From positions 4,806,001 to 4,870,000 of the forward strand of contig NZ_CP060404.1 in assembly GCF_014295035.1 (NCBI RefSeq): DNA of 64,000 nucleotides, read 5' to 3'. Source of the stretch: Streptomyces buecherae. Its GTDB lineage: Bacteria > Actinomycetota > Actinomycetes > Streptomycetales > Streptomycetaceae. Shown one piece after another: positions 44,287 to 52,592 of the stretch. A program made the position numbers and the translations under genes. Numbering within the stretch: the stretch's first letter is position 1; every line of letters begins with the position of its first letter. The notes beneath the pieces are model-generated. The model was not told where the DNA came from, made no database searches, and saw nothing but the letters and a program-made list of their open reading frames with translations.

Positions 44287-45603
44287 GTGCCAGCACCTGA
44301 CGAGAAGTTGCCGCGCCCCGCCGCCGCGCCTCCCGCCGCCGCCGTGGACCAACTCGCCGACGCGGCACGCGAGACGGGCCGGCTGCCTCGCTCCTACCTG
44401 CTGTGGCTGACCGGGATCCTGGTGTCCCTGGCGGGCAACTCGGTCTTCTACTTCGCCCTCGGCTGGGCCGCCAGCGAACACGGCGGCACCGTCGCCGGGT
44501 TGACCCTGAGCGCCATCACGCTGCCCCGCGTCCTTCTCCTGCTCATCGGGGGCGCGGTCAGCGACCGGTTCAGCGCGCGCCGCGTACTGCTCACGGGCGA
44601 CGCGGCCATGCTGGTCTTCTCCCTCGTTCTGGCAGCGGTCGCCTACCACCTGGGCGCCCCGCCCGCCCTGCTCATCACGGCGGGTATAGCCGTCGGCGTC
44701 GTCGACGCCTTCTACCTACCGGCCTCCGGCTCCATGCCACGGCGCCTGGTGGAGAAGGAACAGCTCCCTCGGGCCCTGTCCCTCCGGCAGATCGGCGGCC
44801 AGGTCGTCAACATGGGCGGCGGTCCACTCGGCGGCGTACTCGTCGGCCTCGCCGGACTGGCCGGCGCGGCCCTGGTCAACGGCGTGACCTTCGCCCTCAC
44901 CCTGATCGTTCTCGTCGCCGTACGACCCCGTCACCGCGTGCCGCCCACGGTCTCGCCCAGCCTCCTCAAGGACGCCGTGGACGGCGTGCGGGTGTCCTTC
45001 TCCCACCCCGTACTCCGTCCCGGCCTGTGCCTCACCGGTGCAGCGGCCGGCCTCCTGCTGCCCGTCATCCCCCTCCTCCTGCCCCTGCTCGCCCGCCAGG
45101 AACAGTGGGGCGCGGGCGCGGCAGGGCTGGTCATCGGAGCGCAGGGGGTCGGCATGGTGGCCGTCACCGCTGTGGTCGTGCGGCGCGGACCGCTGGGCCG
45201 GCCGGGCCTCCTGTCGGCGAGCGGGCTGATGGTCGCCGGCCTGGGCGTACTCGCCCTCACCCTCGCGCCCAACGTGGCGACAGCGACGGCCGCCGCCGTG
45301 GTCATAGGCGTCGGCAACGGGGTGTTCTCGTCGCACATCGCGCCGCTGATCCTCACCGCGACGCCGGGCAGCCACCTGTCCCGGGTACAGGCCGTGCTCG
45401 TACTCGTCCAGAGCCTCGCCCTCCTCCTCATGAACAACCTGCTCGGCACCCTCGCCGACCTCGAAGGCCCGGCCGTCGTCACGGCCGTGTGCGCGACCCT
45501 GCTTCTCGGGACCGGCCTCCTGGGCCTGACCTCCCGCCCCCTCCGCACGGACCGGACCGGCCTCGCTGCCCGCTCGGAGGCGGGGGGAGCGGCGGAGGCG
45601 TGA
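44287..45603 (+). CDS. MFS transporter
   Basis: The 438-residue protein starts at GTG 44287 after a GGGGG stretch. About twelve hydrophobic segments are visible from residue 36 on. The MFS signature between TM2 and TM3 appears as GGAVSDRFSARRVLL. A cytoplasmic central loop (RPRHRVPPTVSPSLLKDAVDG) divides the two halves. It resembles drug-efflux-type MFS proteins of the enterobactin-exporter/MFS_3 class. No regulator or biosynthetic gene indicates the substrate. The C-terminal tail is short and alanine-rich. Confidence 0.9.
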   Translation: MPAPDEKLPRPAAAPPAAAVDQLADAARETGRLPRSYLLWLTGILVSLAGNSVFYFALGWAASEHGGTVAGLTLSAITLPRVLLLLIGGAVSDRFSARRVLLTGDAAMLVFSLVLAAVAYHLGAPPALLITAGIAVGVVDAFYLPASGSMPRRLVEKEQLPRALSLRQIGGQVVNMGGGPLGGVLVGLAGLAGAALVNGVTFALTLIVLVAVRPRHRVPPTVSPSLLKDAVDGVRVSFSHPVLRPGLCLTGAAAGLLLPVIPLLLPLLARQEQWGAGAAGLVIGAQGVGMVAVTAVVVRRGPLGRPGLLSASGLMVAGLGVLALTLAPNVATATAAAVVIGVGNGVFSSHIAPLILTATPGSHLSRVQAVLVLVQSLALLLMNNLLGTLADLEGPAVVTAVCATLLLGTGLLGLTSRPLRTDRTGLAARSEAGGAAEA

Positions 45604-45708
45604 GGTGGGGCGGGTGGGTGCCTCCGGGGGTGGACCACCCTCGGTGTGCGCGCCGGCCCGGCTGGCTGAGGAGGGGGCGGCGAGGTGGCGTCGGCCTACG
45701 CTCGCCGC

Positions 45709-46035
45709 ATGACGACCAACGTTCTCCAGGTGTCCACGGTAACCCCCACCCGCGAACAGGCCCTCGCGCTGGCCCGGTCGACGGTCCGGGCGCGCCTGGC
45801 GGCCGGTGCACAGATCCTGCCCGCCACGTCCGTGTTCTGGCATGACGGCGAGTTCGGCGAGGGGGAGGAGTGGCAGTTGCTGCTGAAGACCACCGACGCG
45901 CGCTATCCCGAGTTGGAGCGCCACCTTCTTGCCGCCCACCCGTGGCAGAGCCCGGAGCTGGTGGCCGTCCGCGTGGAGGAGGGGGCGGCGGGGTGTTTGC
46001 GGTGGGTTGAGGTGATGACGGCACCGGAGGGCTGA
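45709..46035 (+). CDS. cutA: CutA1-like divalent-cation tolerance protein, copy 1
   Basis: The 108-residue protein starts at ATG 45709, 8 bp after a TACGCT element that could give a leaderless mRNA. It has the CutA trimer fold pattern: VSTVTPTREQALALARSTVR, ARLAAGAQILPATSVFWHDG, EWQLLLKTT, YPELERHLLAAHPWQSPELV and GCLRWVE. The RLAACV cysteine found in many CutA proteins is replaced by glycine/alanine (RLAAGAQ). CutA was linked to copper tolerance in E. coli, but its role is unsettled. A near-identical copy follows. Confidence 0.92.
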   Translation: MTTNVLQVSTVTPTREQALALARSTVRARLAAGAQILPATSVFWHDGEFGEGEEWQLLLKTTDARYPELERHLLAAHPWQSPELVAVRVEEGAAGCLRWVEVMTAPEG

Positions 46036-46243
46036 GCGTCAAGGGTCGCGCCGCAGGGAGGTGCCCTCGCCGATCCCGCTCGCGGGCTGACGAGGGCTGG
46101 TGGGCGCGGCTAGGCGTTGACGTCGCCCGCGCTTGGGGGCCTGTGTACGTGGCCGAGAAACGAACGGAAGTCCACTGACCCCTGCAGGCGTAGCAAGAAT
46201 GCTTTCCGCCCGGAAGGGCGTCCGGGCGTCTACGCTCGGCCGT

Positions 46244-46570
46244 ATGACGACGAGTGTCCTCCAGGTGTCTACCGCGACGCCCACCCGTGAGCAGGCCCTA
46301 GCGTTGGCTCGGTCGGTGGTCCAAGCACGGTTGGCGGCCGGTGCGCAGATCCTCCCTGCCACGTCCGTGTTTTGGCATGACGGTGAGTTTGGCGAAGGCG
46401 AGGAGTGGCAGTTGCTGCTGAAGACGACTGACGCGCGCTATCCCGAGTTGGAGCGTCATCTGCTCGCCGCCCACCCGTGGCAGAGCCCGGAGCTGGTGGC
46501 CGTCCGCGTGGAGGAGGGGGCAGCGGGGTGTCTGCGCTGGGTCGAGGAGATGACAGCGTTGGAACGCTAA
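46244..46570 (+). CDS. cutA: CutA1-like protein, copy 2 (tandem duplicate)
   Basis: The product is also 108 residues and differs from copy 1 at only a few positions (TTSVLQVSTATP, ARSVVQARLAAG, VEEMTALER). The DNA diverges mainly at third positions. The upstream TCTACGCTCGGCCGT element corresponds to the CCTACGCTCGCCGC of copy 1, so promoter and gene were duplicated together, 535 bp apart. Copy 2 is slightly less GC-rich at synonymous sites. It converges with the XRE-TPR gene and overlaps its end by 4 bp. Confidence 0.92.
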   Translation: MTTSVLQVSTATPTREQALALARSVVQARLAAGAQILPATSVFWHDGEFGEGEEWQLLLKTTDARYPELERHLLAAHPWQSPELVAVRVEEGAAGCLRWVEEMTALER

Positions 46571-47835
46571 GCCGCACGGGCCAATTCCAGTACCTCTGCC
46601 ACCGCAGGGAGACCTGCGTGCTGGGTGAGGCAACGAAGGGTGGGCGTAATACGTTGCCGTGGTCGTACAGAAGCGACGCCCATCGATAATTCGAGGACGC
46701 TCTTGGCTACCCTTGCCGCTTGTTCCACCTCACCAGCCTTGAGGTAAGACTCGGCTAGCCACGATGAGTACAACGCCTTGTCCCGCGTGTGTCGATCGTC
46801 GTACCGGCTGAGTGCCTCTTCGAGTAGCGGGACAGACCGCAGCGGACGGCCTAGGACCGTCCAGCAGCGGCCTGTCATGATGTCGAGTTCATCGTCGTCT
46901 ACCCAAGCCGCCCAGTCTGGAGCGGCGGTATCGGACTTGTCCATTAGTGCTGTGCGGGCAGCTTCCAGGGCGCGTTCCGTCTCCACTGTTTGATCGGCAA
47001 CAGCACAAGCCCATGCGTGTCGCTCGTACAACAATGCGCGAACGGCTCCCGGGGCGTGCTGCGGTACGAGCGTGCTCGCTTGTGTGGTCGCTGCAAGGCC
47101 GGCGTCGATATTGTCAACGCTCAGTTCCTGATACCCAAGGAAAGCCAGTGCGTTGGCCGCTAGCGCCGCGTCTCCGGCGTCTACTGCAGCGCGCCTGCTT
47201 TCCTCGTACAAGCTGCGGGCATCCTCGTGCATGCCTGCGTCGAATCCGGCCCAGCCTGCCTGTTGGGCCTGCTCAGCCAATACAGAGAGCAGTTCGCAAC
47301 CAGTGCTCTCAGCGTAGCTTGTCTCACGTAACAGCCGCTTCGTTGCCTGGACTTCTCCTGAGTAGAGCCGGAAGGTGTCCCCGCCGCCGAGTACTTCATC
47401 GAGCCGCCGGAGGCGGGCGGTGCGGTACCGGAGGTGTTCGGGGATGTCTCGCCCGAGATAGCTGCCTACATTGAGTGGTTGCTGCTCTGGTAGATGTACG
47501 GCCACGCCGGTCGTGGCCCGAATAAACTCCCTGCGGCGCATGTCTCCACCTGCCTCCCACTCGCGCGGTGCGAGACCGACTAGGTGCCCCGGGATGCGTA
47601 GCGCGTCGGCGATCCGTGCAATCTTCTCGAATGATGTGACAGCGCCTTGGCCGCGAGCCAGGGTGCCGACGCGTTCCGGTTTGATCTCGCACTCAGCCGC
47701 GATCTTCGAATAGCTGATCCCCACTGTACGTGCGATTCGAAAAAGTGCGCCGAAGTCGTGTGCTGCGCAGGCTGCTTTCAGGTCTTCCCGGTCAAGTAAT
47801 TTTCGGGGTAGGGCAGTCGTTGGTTCAGAGGCCAT
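46567..47835 (-). CDS. XRE-type regulator with TPR-like C-terminal domain
   Basis: The 422-residue protein starts at ATG 47835. The N-terminal helix-turn-helix is FGALFRIARTVGISYSKIAA, followed by CEIKPERVGTLARG and TSFEKIARIADALRIPGHL. Residues 125-420 form TPR-like helical hairpins (SVLAEQAQQAGWAGFDAGMH, LYEESRRAAVDAGDAALAAN, YSSWLAESYLKAGEVEQAAR). This architecture resembles Streptomyces regulators near small accessory gene sets and Rgg/SgaA-like peptide-sensing regulators. Base composition is lower in GC than flanking genes, which supports horizontal origin. It is divergent from a four-gene cluster. Confidence 0.88.
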   Translation of the reverse strand: MASEPTTALPRKLLDREDLKAACAAHDFGALFRIARTVGISYSKIAAECEIKPERVGTLARGQGAVTSFEKIARIADALRIPGHLVGLAPREWEAGGDMRRREFIRATTGVAVHLPEQQPLNVGSYLGRDIPEHLRYRTARLRRLDEVLGGGDTFRLYSGEVQATKRLLRETSYAESTGCELLSVLAEQAQQAGWAGFDAGMHEDARSLYEESRRAAVDAGDAALAANALAFLGYQELSVDNIDAGLAATTQASTLVPQHAPGAVRALLYERHAWACAVADQTVETERALEAARTALMDKSDTAAPDWAAWVDDDELDIMTGRCWTVLGRPLRSVPLLEEALSRYDDRHTRDKALYSSWLAESYLKAGEVEQAARVAKSVLELSMGVASVRPRQRITPTLRCLTQHAGLPAVAEVLELARAA

Positions 47836-47887
47836 CGGCGGTCCCAGGATGCGTGAGTGCAGAGAGTGATCGGCTGAATCGTTAGCG

Positions 47888-47902
47888 TACCCGCGATGGG
47901 TA
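47888..47902. promoter_or_regulatory. Inverted repeat in XRE-TPR divergent promoter region
   Basis: TACCC-GCGAT-GGGTA is a 5-bp inverted repeat with a 5-bp spacer, 53 bp upstream of the XRE-TPR start and 75 bp upstream of the small-gene cluster. Its position suits an operator for both directions. The short arms make this tentative. Confidence 0.3.
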
Positions 47903-47976
47903 TCCCCGAGGAGGGGAAGCGCGGCGGGGTGGAATGGCCAAAGGTGGTCGCGTCGATCTGTCGAAGGACGTTGATC

Positions 47977-48162
47977 ATGGCCTCCACGATGACTCTGCGC
48001 ATCTACCGCAAGCGCCCCGGCGAAGAGCCAGCCCCCGTTACTCGCAAGACCATCCACATCGACCCTGGGGACGTGACCCGGGGCGAGTTGGAAGCGCAGC
48101 ACCTTCCGACCGCGTGGGGGCCATGCCGGTGCCCGCGCCACCGCGCGGCGGTGGCGCGATGA
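47977..48162 (+). CDS. Small hypothetical protein, first gene of accessory cluster
   Basis: The 61-residue product starts at ATG 47977 after GAAGGA; a start at 47989 (MTLRIYRKRPGEE) is also possible. It is basic and beta-rich: TLRIYRKRPGEEPAPVTRK, then IHIDPGDVTRGELE. It ends with a small Cys/His knuckle WGPCRCPRHRAA, which may bind zinc. Similar short PGEEP-type proteins occur beside XRE regulators in Streptomyces. The stop overlaps the next start (ATGA). The function is unknown. Confidence 0.7.
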   Translation: MASTMTLRIYRKRPGEEPAPVTRKTIHIDPGDVTRGELEAQHLPTAWGPCRCPRHRAAVAR

Positions 48163-48671
48163 CCCACCCCCACCACCGGCCCCCCGCCGACGCCCAACTC
48201 GCCGCCCCGCTGGCGCGACAGCCGCGACGACAGGCCCAGCGCCCACGCGACGTACCGCTGGTGGACGTCAGTCAGCCACCCCGCCGCGAGCGGCCCGCCG
48301 CCCGCGCACGCGTGCTGACCGGCCAGCACACCGTACGGACCGTCGCCGGGGTCGTACTCCGCTTCTTCCTCGCCGACGCTCGCCTGTCCGACCCTGCCTG
48401 TGGGTGGGAGGCCGTCACGGACGCGGAGTTCCGGTACGCCTACGAGGCCAGCCTGTTCGACCGGAAGTCGCCGGATCAGGGGGAGCCAGGGCCCCACCCC
48501 AAACCCGATCGCGTACAGGTCACCCTCGACGGCATCGCCGGGCCCGGCAGCTTCTGTTGGGTGGACGGCCTCGCGGACGCCGGGATCATGACGACCAACG
48601 GCAAGGCGCCCGCGGACTGCGGGCTCGGCCTGACCGACGTGTGCGCGCTCGCCACGGAGGACCGGGCGTGA
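48159..48671 (+). CDS. Hypothetical protein of accessory cluster
   Basis: The 170-residue product begins at ATG 48159, overlapping the previous stop by 4 bp. The first 65 residues are Pro/Arg/Ala-rich and disordered in appearance. A folded part follows: VRTVAGVVLRFFLADARLSD, then CGWEAVTDAEFRYAYEASLF, DRVQVTLDGIAGPGSFCWVD and GLADAGIMTTNGKAPAD. No family is recognised. The last codons overlap the next start (GTGA). Confidence 0.7.
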   Translation: MTHPHHRPPADAQLAAPLARQPRRQAQRPRDVPLVDVSQPPRRERPAARARVLTGQHTVRTVAGVVLRFFLADARLSDPACGWEAVTDAEFRYAYEASLFDRKSPDQGEPGPHPKPDRVQVTLDGIAGPGSFCWVDGLADAGIMTTNGKAPADCGLGLTDVCALATEDRA

Positions 48672-49132
48672 CGCCCGCGCTGGCCCGCGTGGAGTTGCTG
48701 GTCTGGCGGCCGGCCAACCCGGGGGACCCCGGTGACCTGGCGGCGGGTTGGCCCGAGGTGCTGCAGGTGCGCGCGGGTGCCTCGCCCTGGCGGATGCCGG
48801 GCGTCGCCCTGCGGGCCGGCGAGCCGGTACGGGCCGCCGCCGCGCGGATCGCGTACGCCATCGGGCTCACGCTGCCCGCCCGGGCCCGCGTGCTGAGCGC
48901 CCACCGGCAGCGCGCCACCCCCGGGATCCCTGTGCGGCTCACCCTCGTGGTGGATGGGGGGTGGGTGGCGCCCCCCGAAGTGCCCTCACCGGCCGGCATG
49001 TTGGCGTCCTGCCGTTGCCACCCCGCCACCCACCACCGGCGCTGGGCCCATGCCGCGACCACGAACCCCGCCACCCTCGACGCGCTCCGCGCCGCCCTCT
49101 CCCACCCCGTACGCGAGAACTCCCAGCCCTGA
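48668..49132 (+). CDS. Nudix-like protein lacking the catalytic glutamates
   Basis: The 154-residue product starts at GTG 48668, overlapping the upstream stop. ARVELLVWRPANPGDP, then WRMPGVALRAGEPVRAAAAR and IAYAIGLTLPARARVL follow the Nudix layout (xPGGxxxxGExxxxAAxRExxEExG). The REXXEE metal-binding glutamates are replaced by small residues (ARIAYAIG), so hydrolase activity is unlikely. CRCHPATHHRRWAHA near residue 115 adds a Cys/His-rich patch. It may be a binding or regulatory derivative. The stop overlaps the next ATG. Confidence 0.65.
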   Translation: MTPALARVELLVWRPANPGDPGDLAAGWPEVLQVRAGASPWRMPGVALRAGEPVRAAAARIAYAIGLTLPARARVLSAHRQRATPGIPVRLTLVVDGGWVAPPEVPSPAGMLASCRCHPATHHRRWAHAATTNPATLDALRAALSHPVRENSQP

Positions 49133-49648
49133 TGAACGAGATGAAGGAGATGAACGAGATGAAGGAGATGAGCAAGGTGAACGAGGCGAACGAGATGAAT
49201 GAGTTGCACGAGGTGAACGAGGCGAGCGGGACCCTCGTACCGGCGGCGCACTGGACAGCGTACGGCGCGAGTACCCGTTACGCCGCACACTGCCTCGGCG
49301 ACGGGCAGGGCCCGTGCCTGGCCGCCGCGCGCTCGGCGCGTACGCCGTACGCCCGTGGACGTCTGGATGGCGGAGCACCGGAACGAAACCGGGCACGCCC
49401 GGTTCACGTTGGCCACCTCCGCCACGGTCGACCTCACCGACCTCACCGACCCCGCCGACCGCACCCACTCCGCCACGAGCGCCGCCGACACGCGCCCGCG
49501 CGCGGGGTACGGCCCGGGCGCCGGCTGGGCGCCCACCCTGCGGGCCGTCGCCCCCGCGCTGCGGCTGCTTGCCGTCGTCGTGCTGGCCCGCGCGGACCAG
49601 GGCTGGTCGCGGGTCTTCGACCGCGCGCTGACCCGGCTCAACCGGTAA
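49132..49648 (+). pseudogene. Frameshifted small gene with Met/Glu-rich repeat start
   Basis: ATG 49132 overlaps the preceding stop and opens a tandem 18-bp repeat (ATGAACGAGATGAAGGAG twice, then degenerate copies) coding MNEMKEMNEMKEM. The frame continues TLVPAAHWTAYGASTRYAAH and CLGDGQGPC to about 49345. Beyond that the protein-like signal lies one frame over: VDVWMAEHRNETGHARFTLA to the stop at 49648. The combined pattern (C..C, then WM..H...TGH..F) resembles the small DUF7848-type proteins of Streptomyces. A one-base indel near 49345-49355 is the simplest explanation; sequencing error is possible. Confidence 0.55.
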
Positions 49649-49754
49649 CCAGTAACCGGTGGCCGCGCTGACCCGGCTCAACCGGTGACCGGTCACCGCG
49701 CGCTGACCCGGCGGAACCGGTAGCCGGGCGCTGGGCCGCACGGCCCCCGCGCCC

Positions 49755-52454
49755 TCACCACCGGGACGGAACCCGGTCGTCCACCGCGAAGACCGAGCCG
49801 TCCGGGGCCGCCGCGAAGACCTTGCCCTCGGCGGCGACCGGCGTGGGCATGCGGTCCAGGTAGCCGCTCTTGGCGGGGCCGGGGCGGGGTGGGGTCTGGC
49901 CGAGGAGTTCGCCGCGTACGCCGTCCACCGCGAACAGGCGGCCGTCGGCCGCCGAGAAGTAGAGCCGGTCGCCGGCGGCGATCAGCGGAGACGCGTTGCT
50001 CACGGAGGTCTCAAGCCGCCACGGCTGCGCCTTCGGCGCGCCCGGGCGGGTGTCGACGGCGACCAACCCGCCGTCGTAACCGAGCAGGTAGACCACCTCG
50101 TCGCTGGCGACGACGCTCGCCGCGTGCAGCGGGGCCGTCAGCGGCACCCGTCGCTCGTCGCGGCGCGCCGGGTCGTAGCGTACGACCGCCGTGGTGCGCG
50201 ACTCGATGTCGCTGGCCGCGAACCGTACGACGCCGTTCGCGCCCTCGCCGACCGGCGTGAGGTTGCCGGTCAGGGTGCGGGTCCAGCGCACGTCCCCGGT
50301 GACCGGATCGACCGCGCTGACCCGCGTGCGCGCGCCGTCCGGGGCGGTGCTGACCGCGTACGCCAACCCGCGTCCGCCGGCGCCGAACGCGGTGAAGACC
50401 GGCAGTTCATGGCCGGTCACGCGGTGGCTCCAGCGCTGGCGGTTGGTGGCCGCGTCGATGGAGGTGACCATGCCGTCGCCGGCGACCAGGAGCACCGAGT
50501 CGCCCGCGCGGTAGACCCGGCCGCCGTACCCGGAGACCTCGCGCGTCCACCGCTGCCGCTTGCTCGCCGGGTCGCGGGCCGTCAGCCGGGTGCCGTCCGG
50601 GGAGAGCGTCTGCACCAGGCCCGCCGCGAACACCGGCGCCGACGGCACGCCCTCCTGGGACCCGTCAGAGCCCGGCCCTGGAGTGTCGGTGTCGGGGGTG
50701 TCGGAGGTATCGGAGTCGGGGTCGGCGTCCCTGAGGGTGGCGTCGTCCGTACGGCTCGGCTCGCCCGACGCGTCGGCGGGGGTGCCGTCCGTGGTCCAGG
50801 TGACCCGGCCGCGGCCGAGTTCGACCCGGGCCGCGGCGATGCCCTGCTGCGCGCAGTACAGCGCGCCCTTGCCGTAGGCGCAGTACGACATCCGCGCGCC
50901 GCCGCCCCGTGGCGCCGGCAGCCCCGCCGCGTCGCGCAGCGCGATCCGCCACGGCCGCCAGGTGGTGCCCGCGGCGGCCCGCCGGTCGGGGTCGGAGGTC
51001 GAGCCGAAGTCGTCGACCTGGCGCAGCGTCCACACCGTGCCTGCGCCGAGCACCACGAGCAGCGCCACCGCCGCGGCCACCCACCGCGTCGGGCGGCCGG
51101 TACGAGCGAGCCTGCCGAGGACGCCGGGCCGGCGCGCCGCGTGGGCGCCGCCCGGGGGCGGGAGCGGGGCGCCCCGCGCCGCGCCCGCCCCCGCGCGCTC
51201 GCCTTCCCGCACGCCGGCCCCGGAGCCGACGGCCTCCGATCCCCCGTTTCCCGATCCCACGGCCTCCGACCCGCCGGCCACCGGCCACGCGTCGATGAAC
51301 AGGGGGCCTGCGGCGTGCTCGCCCTCATCGGTGTCCTCGGGGCCACCGGCCTCGGCAGGGTGGGCGCGTCCGCCCGTGCCGGGCGAGACGGCCCTGAGGT
51401 GCGTGTCCGGCTCCGCGCCGCCCCCGCTCGCGTCCGGGGCCGACCCCGGGCCGGCGGCGCCGGCCTCGACGCCCCCGCCCCCGCCCTCGGCCCCGGCGGC
51501 GAGCCGCAACGCGTCCGCGCCCGCCGCCGCGATGTCGCGCTCCAGCGAACTGGGTGCCCGCTGGAAGGGCACCCGCGCCGCGCCCGGTGGCTGCGCCCTG
51601 GGCGTGGACAGCGGGACGAACGGGCCGTGCCCGCCCGCGCGCAGCGCCGACATCAGCCCGTCGGGCGTCGGCCGGTCCGCCGGGTTCTTGGCCAGGCAAC
51701 CGCGGATCAGCGGCAGCAGGTCGGCGGAGACCCCGTCCAGATCGGCCTCGTCGTGCACGACCTGGTAGGCCACGATGTACGGGCTCTCCGAGCTGAACGG
51801 GCCGCGCCCGGTCGCCGCGTGCACCAGCACCGAGCCGAGGGTGAACACGTCGGCCGCCGGCCCGACTTCGCGCGGGCGCTGGAACTGCTCCGGCGCCATG
51901 AACGGCGGCGTCCCGATCAACTTGCCCGTCTCGGTGCGCAGATCGCTGTCGGACGGCCGCGAGATGCCGAAGTCGATCACCCGGGGCCCGTCGGCGGCCA
52001 ACAACACGTTGCTGGGCTTGAGATCGCGGTGGACCACGCCGGCCCGGTGGATGTCGCGCAGCGCCTCCGCGAGCCCGGCCGCGAGGCGGCGCACCTCGCC
52101 CGGGGCCAGCGGCCCATTCCGCTTCACGTGCTCGGCGAGGGTGGGCCCGGGAATGTACAGCGTGGCCATCCACGGCCGTTCGGCACAAGGGTCGGCGTCC
52201 ACCACGGGAGCCGTAAAAGCGCCGCTCACAAGGCGTGCCGCCATGACCTCCTGACGAAAGCGCGCCCGAAACTCCGGATCGGCGGCGAATTCTGCGTGTA
52301 CGACCTTTACGGCAAGCCGCATTCCCGACGGTGACCTGGCCAGATGGACCACGCCCATGCCGCCGGAGCCCAGTCGTGCCTCCAGCCGGTACTGCCCCGC
52401 ATATTGCGGACCTTCCGCTTCCGGGCCTGTCCCCGCGCTACGCAGCGGCGGCAT
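49755..52454 (-). CDS. Membrane Ser/Thr protein kinase with PQQ-type propeller (kinase 1)
   Basis: From ATG 52454 (after GGGGGTGGGGGA) the product is 899 residues; an in-frame ATG at 52484 is an alternative. The kinase domain spans 22-280: glycine loop LGSGGMGVVHLA, ATP lysine K50, catalytic VVHRDLKPSN with D144, and DFG D161. A Gly/Ala/Pro linker of about 170 residues leads to a TM helix near 458-477 (AAAVALLVVLGAGTVW). The extracellular 400 residues are PQQ/beta-propeller blades (TARDPASKRQRWTREVSGYG, SIDAATNRQRWSHRV, LFAVDGVRGELLGQTPP). The propeller probably senses a wall or extracellular ligand. Confidence 0.93.
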   Translation of the reverse strand: MPPLRSAGTGPEAEGPQYAGQYRLEARLGSGGMGVVHLARSPSGMRLAVKVVHAEFAADPEFRARFRQEVMAARLVSGAFTAPVVDADPCAERPWMATLYIPGPTLAEHVKRNGPLAPGEVRRLAAGLAEALRDIHRAGVVHRDLKPSNVLLAADGPRVIDFGISRPSDSDLRTETGKLIGTPPFMAPEQFQRPREVGPAADVFTLGSVLVHAATGRGPFSSESPYIVAYQVVHDEADLDGVSADLLPLIRGCLAKNPADRPTPDGLMSALRAGGHGPFVPLSTPRAQPPGAARVPFQRAPSSLERDIAAAGADALRLAAGAEGGGGGVEAGAAGPGSAPDASGGGAEPDTHLRAVSPGTGGRAHPAEAGGPEDTDEGEHAAGPLFIDAWPVAGGSEAVGSGNGGSEAVGSGAGVREGERAGAGAARGAPLPPPGGAHAARRPGVLGRLARTGRPTRWVAAAVALLVVLGAGTVWTLRQVDDFGSTSDPDRRAAAGTTWRPWRIALRDAAGLPAPRGGGARMSYCAYGKGALYCAQQGIAAARVELGRGRVTWTTDGTPADASGEPSRTDDATLRDADPDSDTSDTPDTDTPGPGSDGSQEGVPSAPVFAAGLVQTLSPDGTRLTARDPASKRQRWTREVSGYGGRVYRAGDSVLLVAGDGMVTSIDAATNRQRWSHRVTGHELPVFTAFGAGGRGLAYAVSTAPDGARTRVSAVDPVTGDVRWTRTLTGNLTPVGEGANGVVRFAASDIESRTTAVVRYDPARRDERRVPLTAPLHAASVVASDEVVYLLGYDGGLVAVDTRPGAPKAQPWRLETSVSNASPLIAAGDRLYFSAADGRLFAVDGVRGELLGQTPPRPGPAKSGYLDRMPTPVAAEGKVFAAAPDGSVFAVDDRVPSRW

Positions 52455-52516
52455 TCCCCCACCCCCGTGAATTCGTCCGCACATGCGGCTCACGGAGCTT
52501 AGTCGATAGCGCGTAC

Positions 52517-52561
52517 GAGACAGTTGAGGCAAGCTAACCTGCGCATGTCTCAGCGTGTCTC
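52517..52561 (+). promoter_or_regulatory. TGTCTC repeats in the kinase 1 / SH3 divergent region
   Basis: TGTCTCAG occurs at 52546 and 52556, exactly one helical turn apart, and the inverse GAGACA lies at 52517-52522. The cluster is in the 138-bp spacer between the divergent kinase 1 and SH3 genes. It is a plausible binding site for a dimeric regulator; none is identified. Confidence 0.35.
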
Positions 52562-52592
52562 AGTACAAATCGCTCAACGGGGGAGGGGCCAT

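Noticed and set aside
52524..52542. Iron-box-like sequence TTGAGGCAAGCTAACCTGC
   Set aside because: Only one half matches the DmdR/IdeR consensus (about 12 of 19 positions), and neighbouring genes have no iron link.
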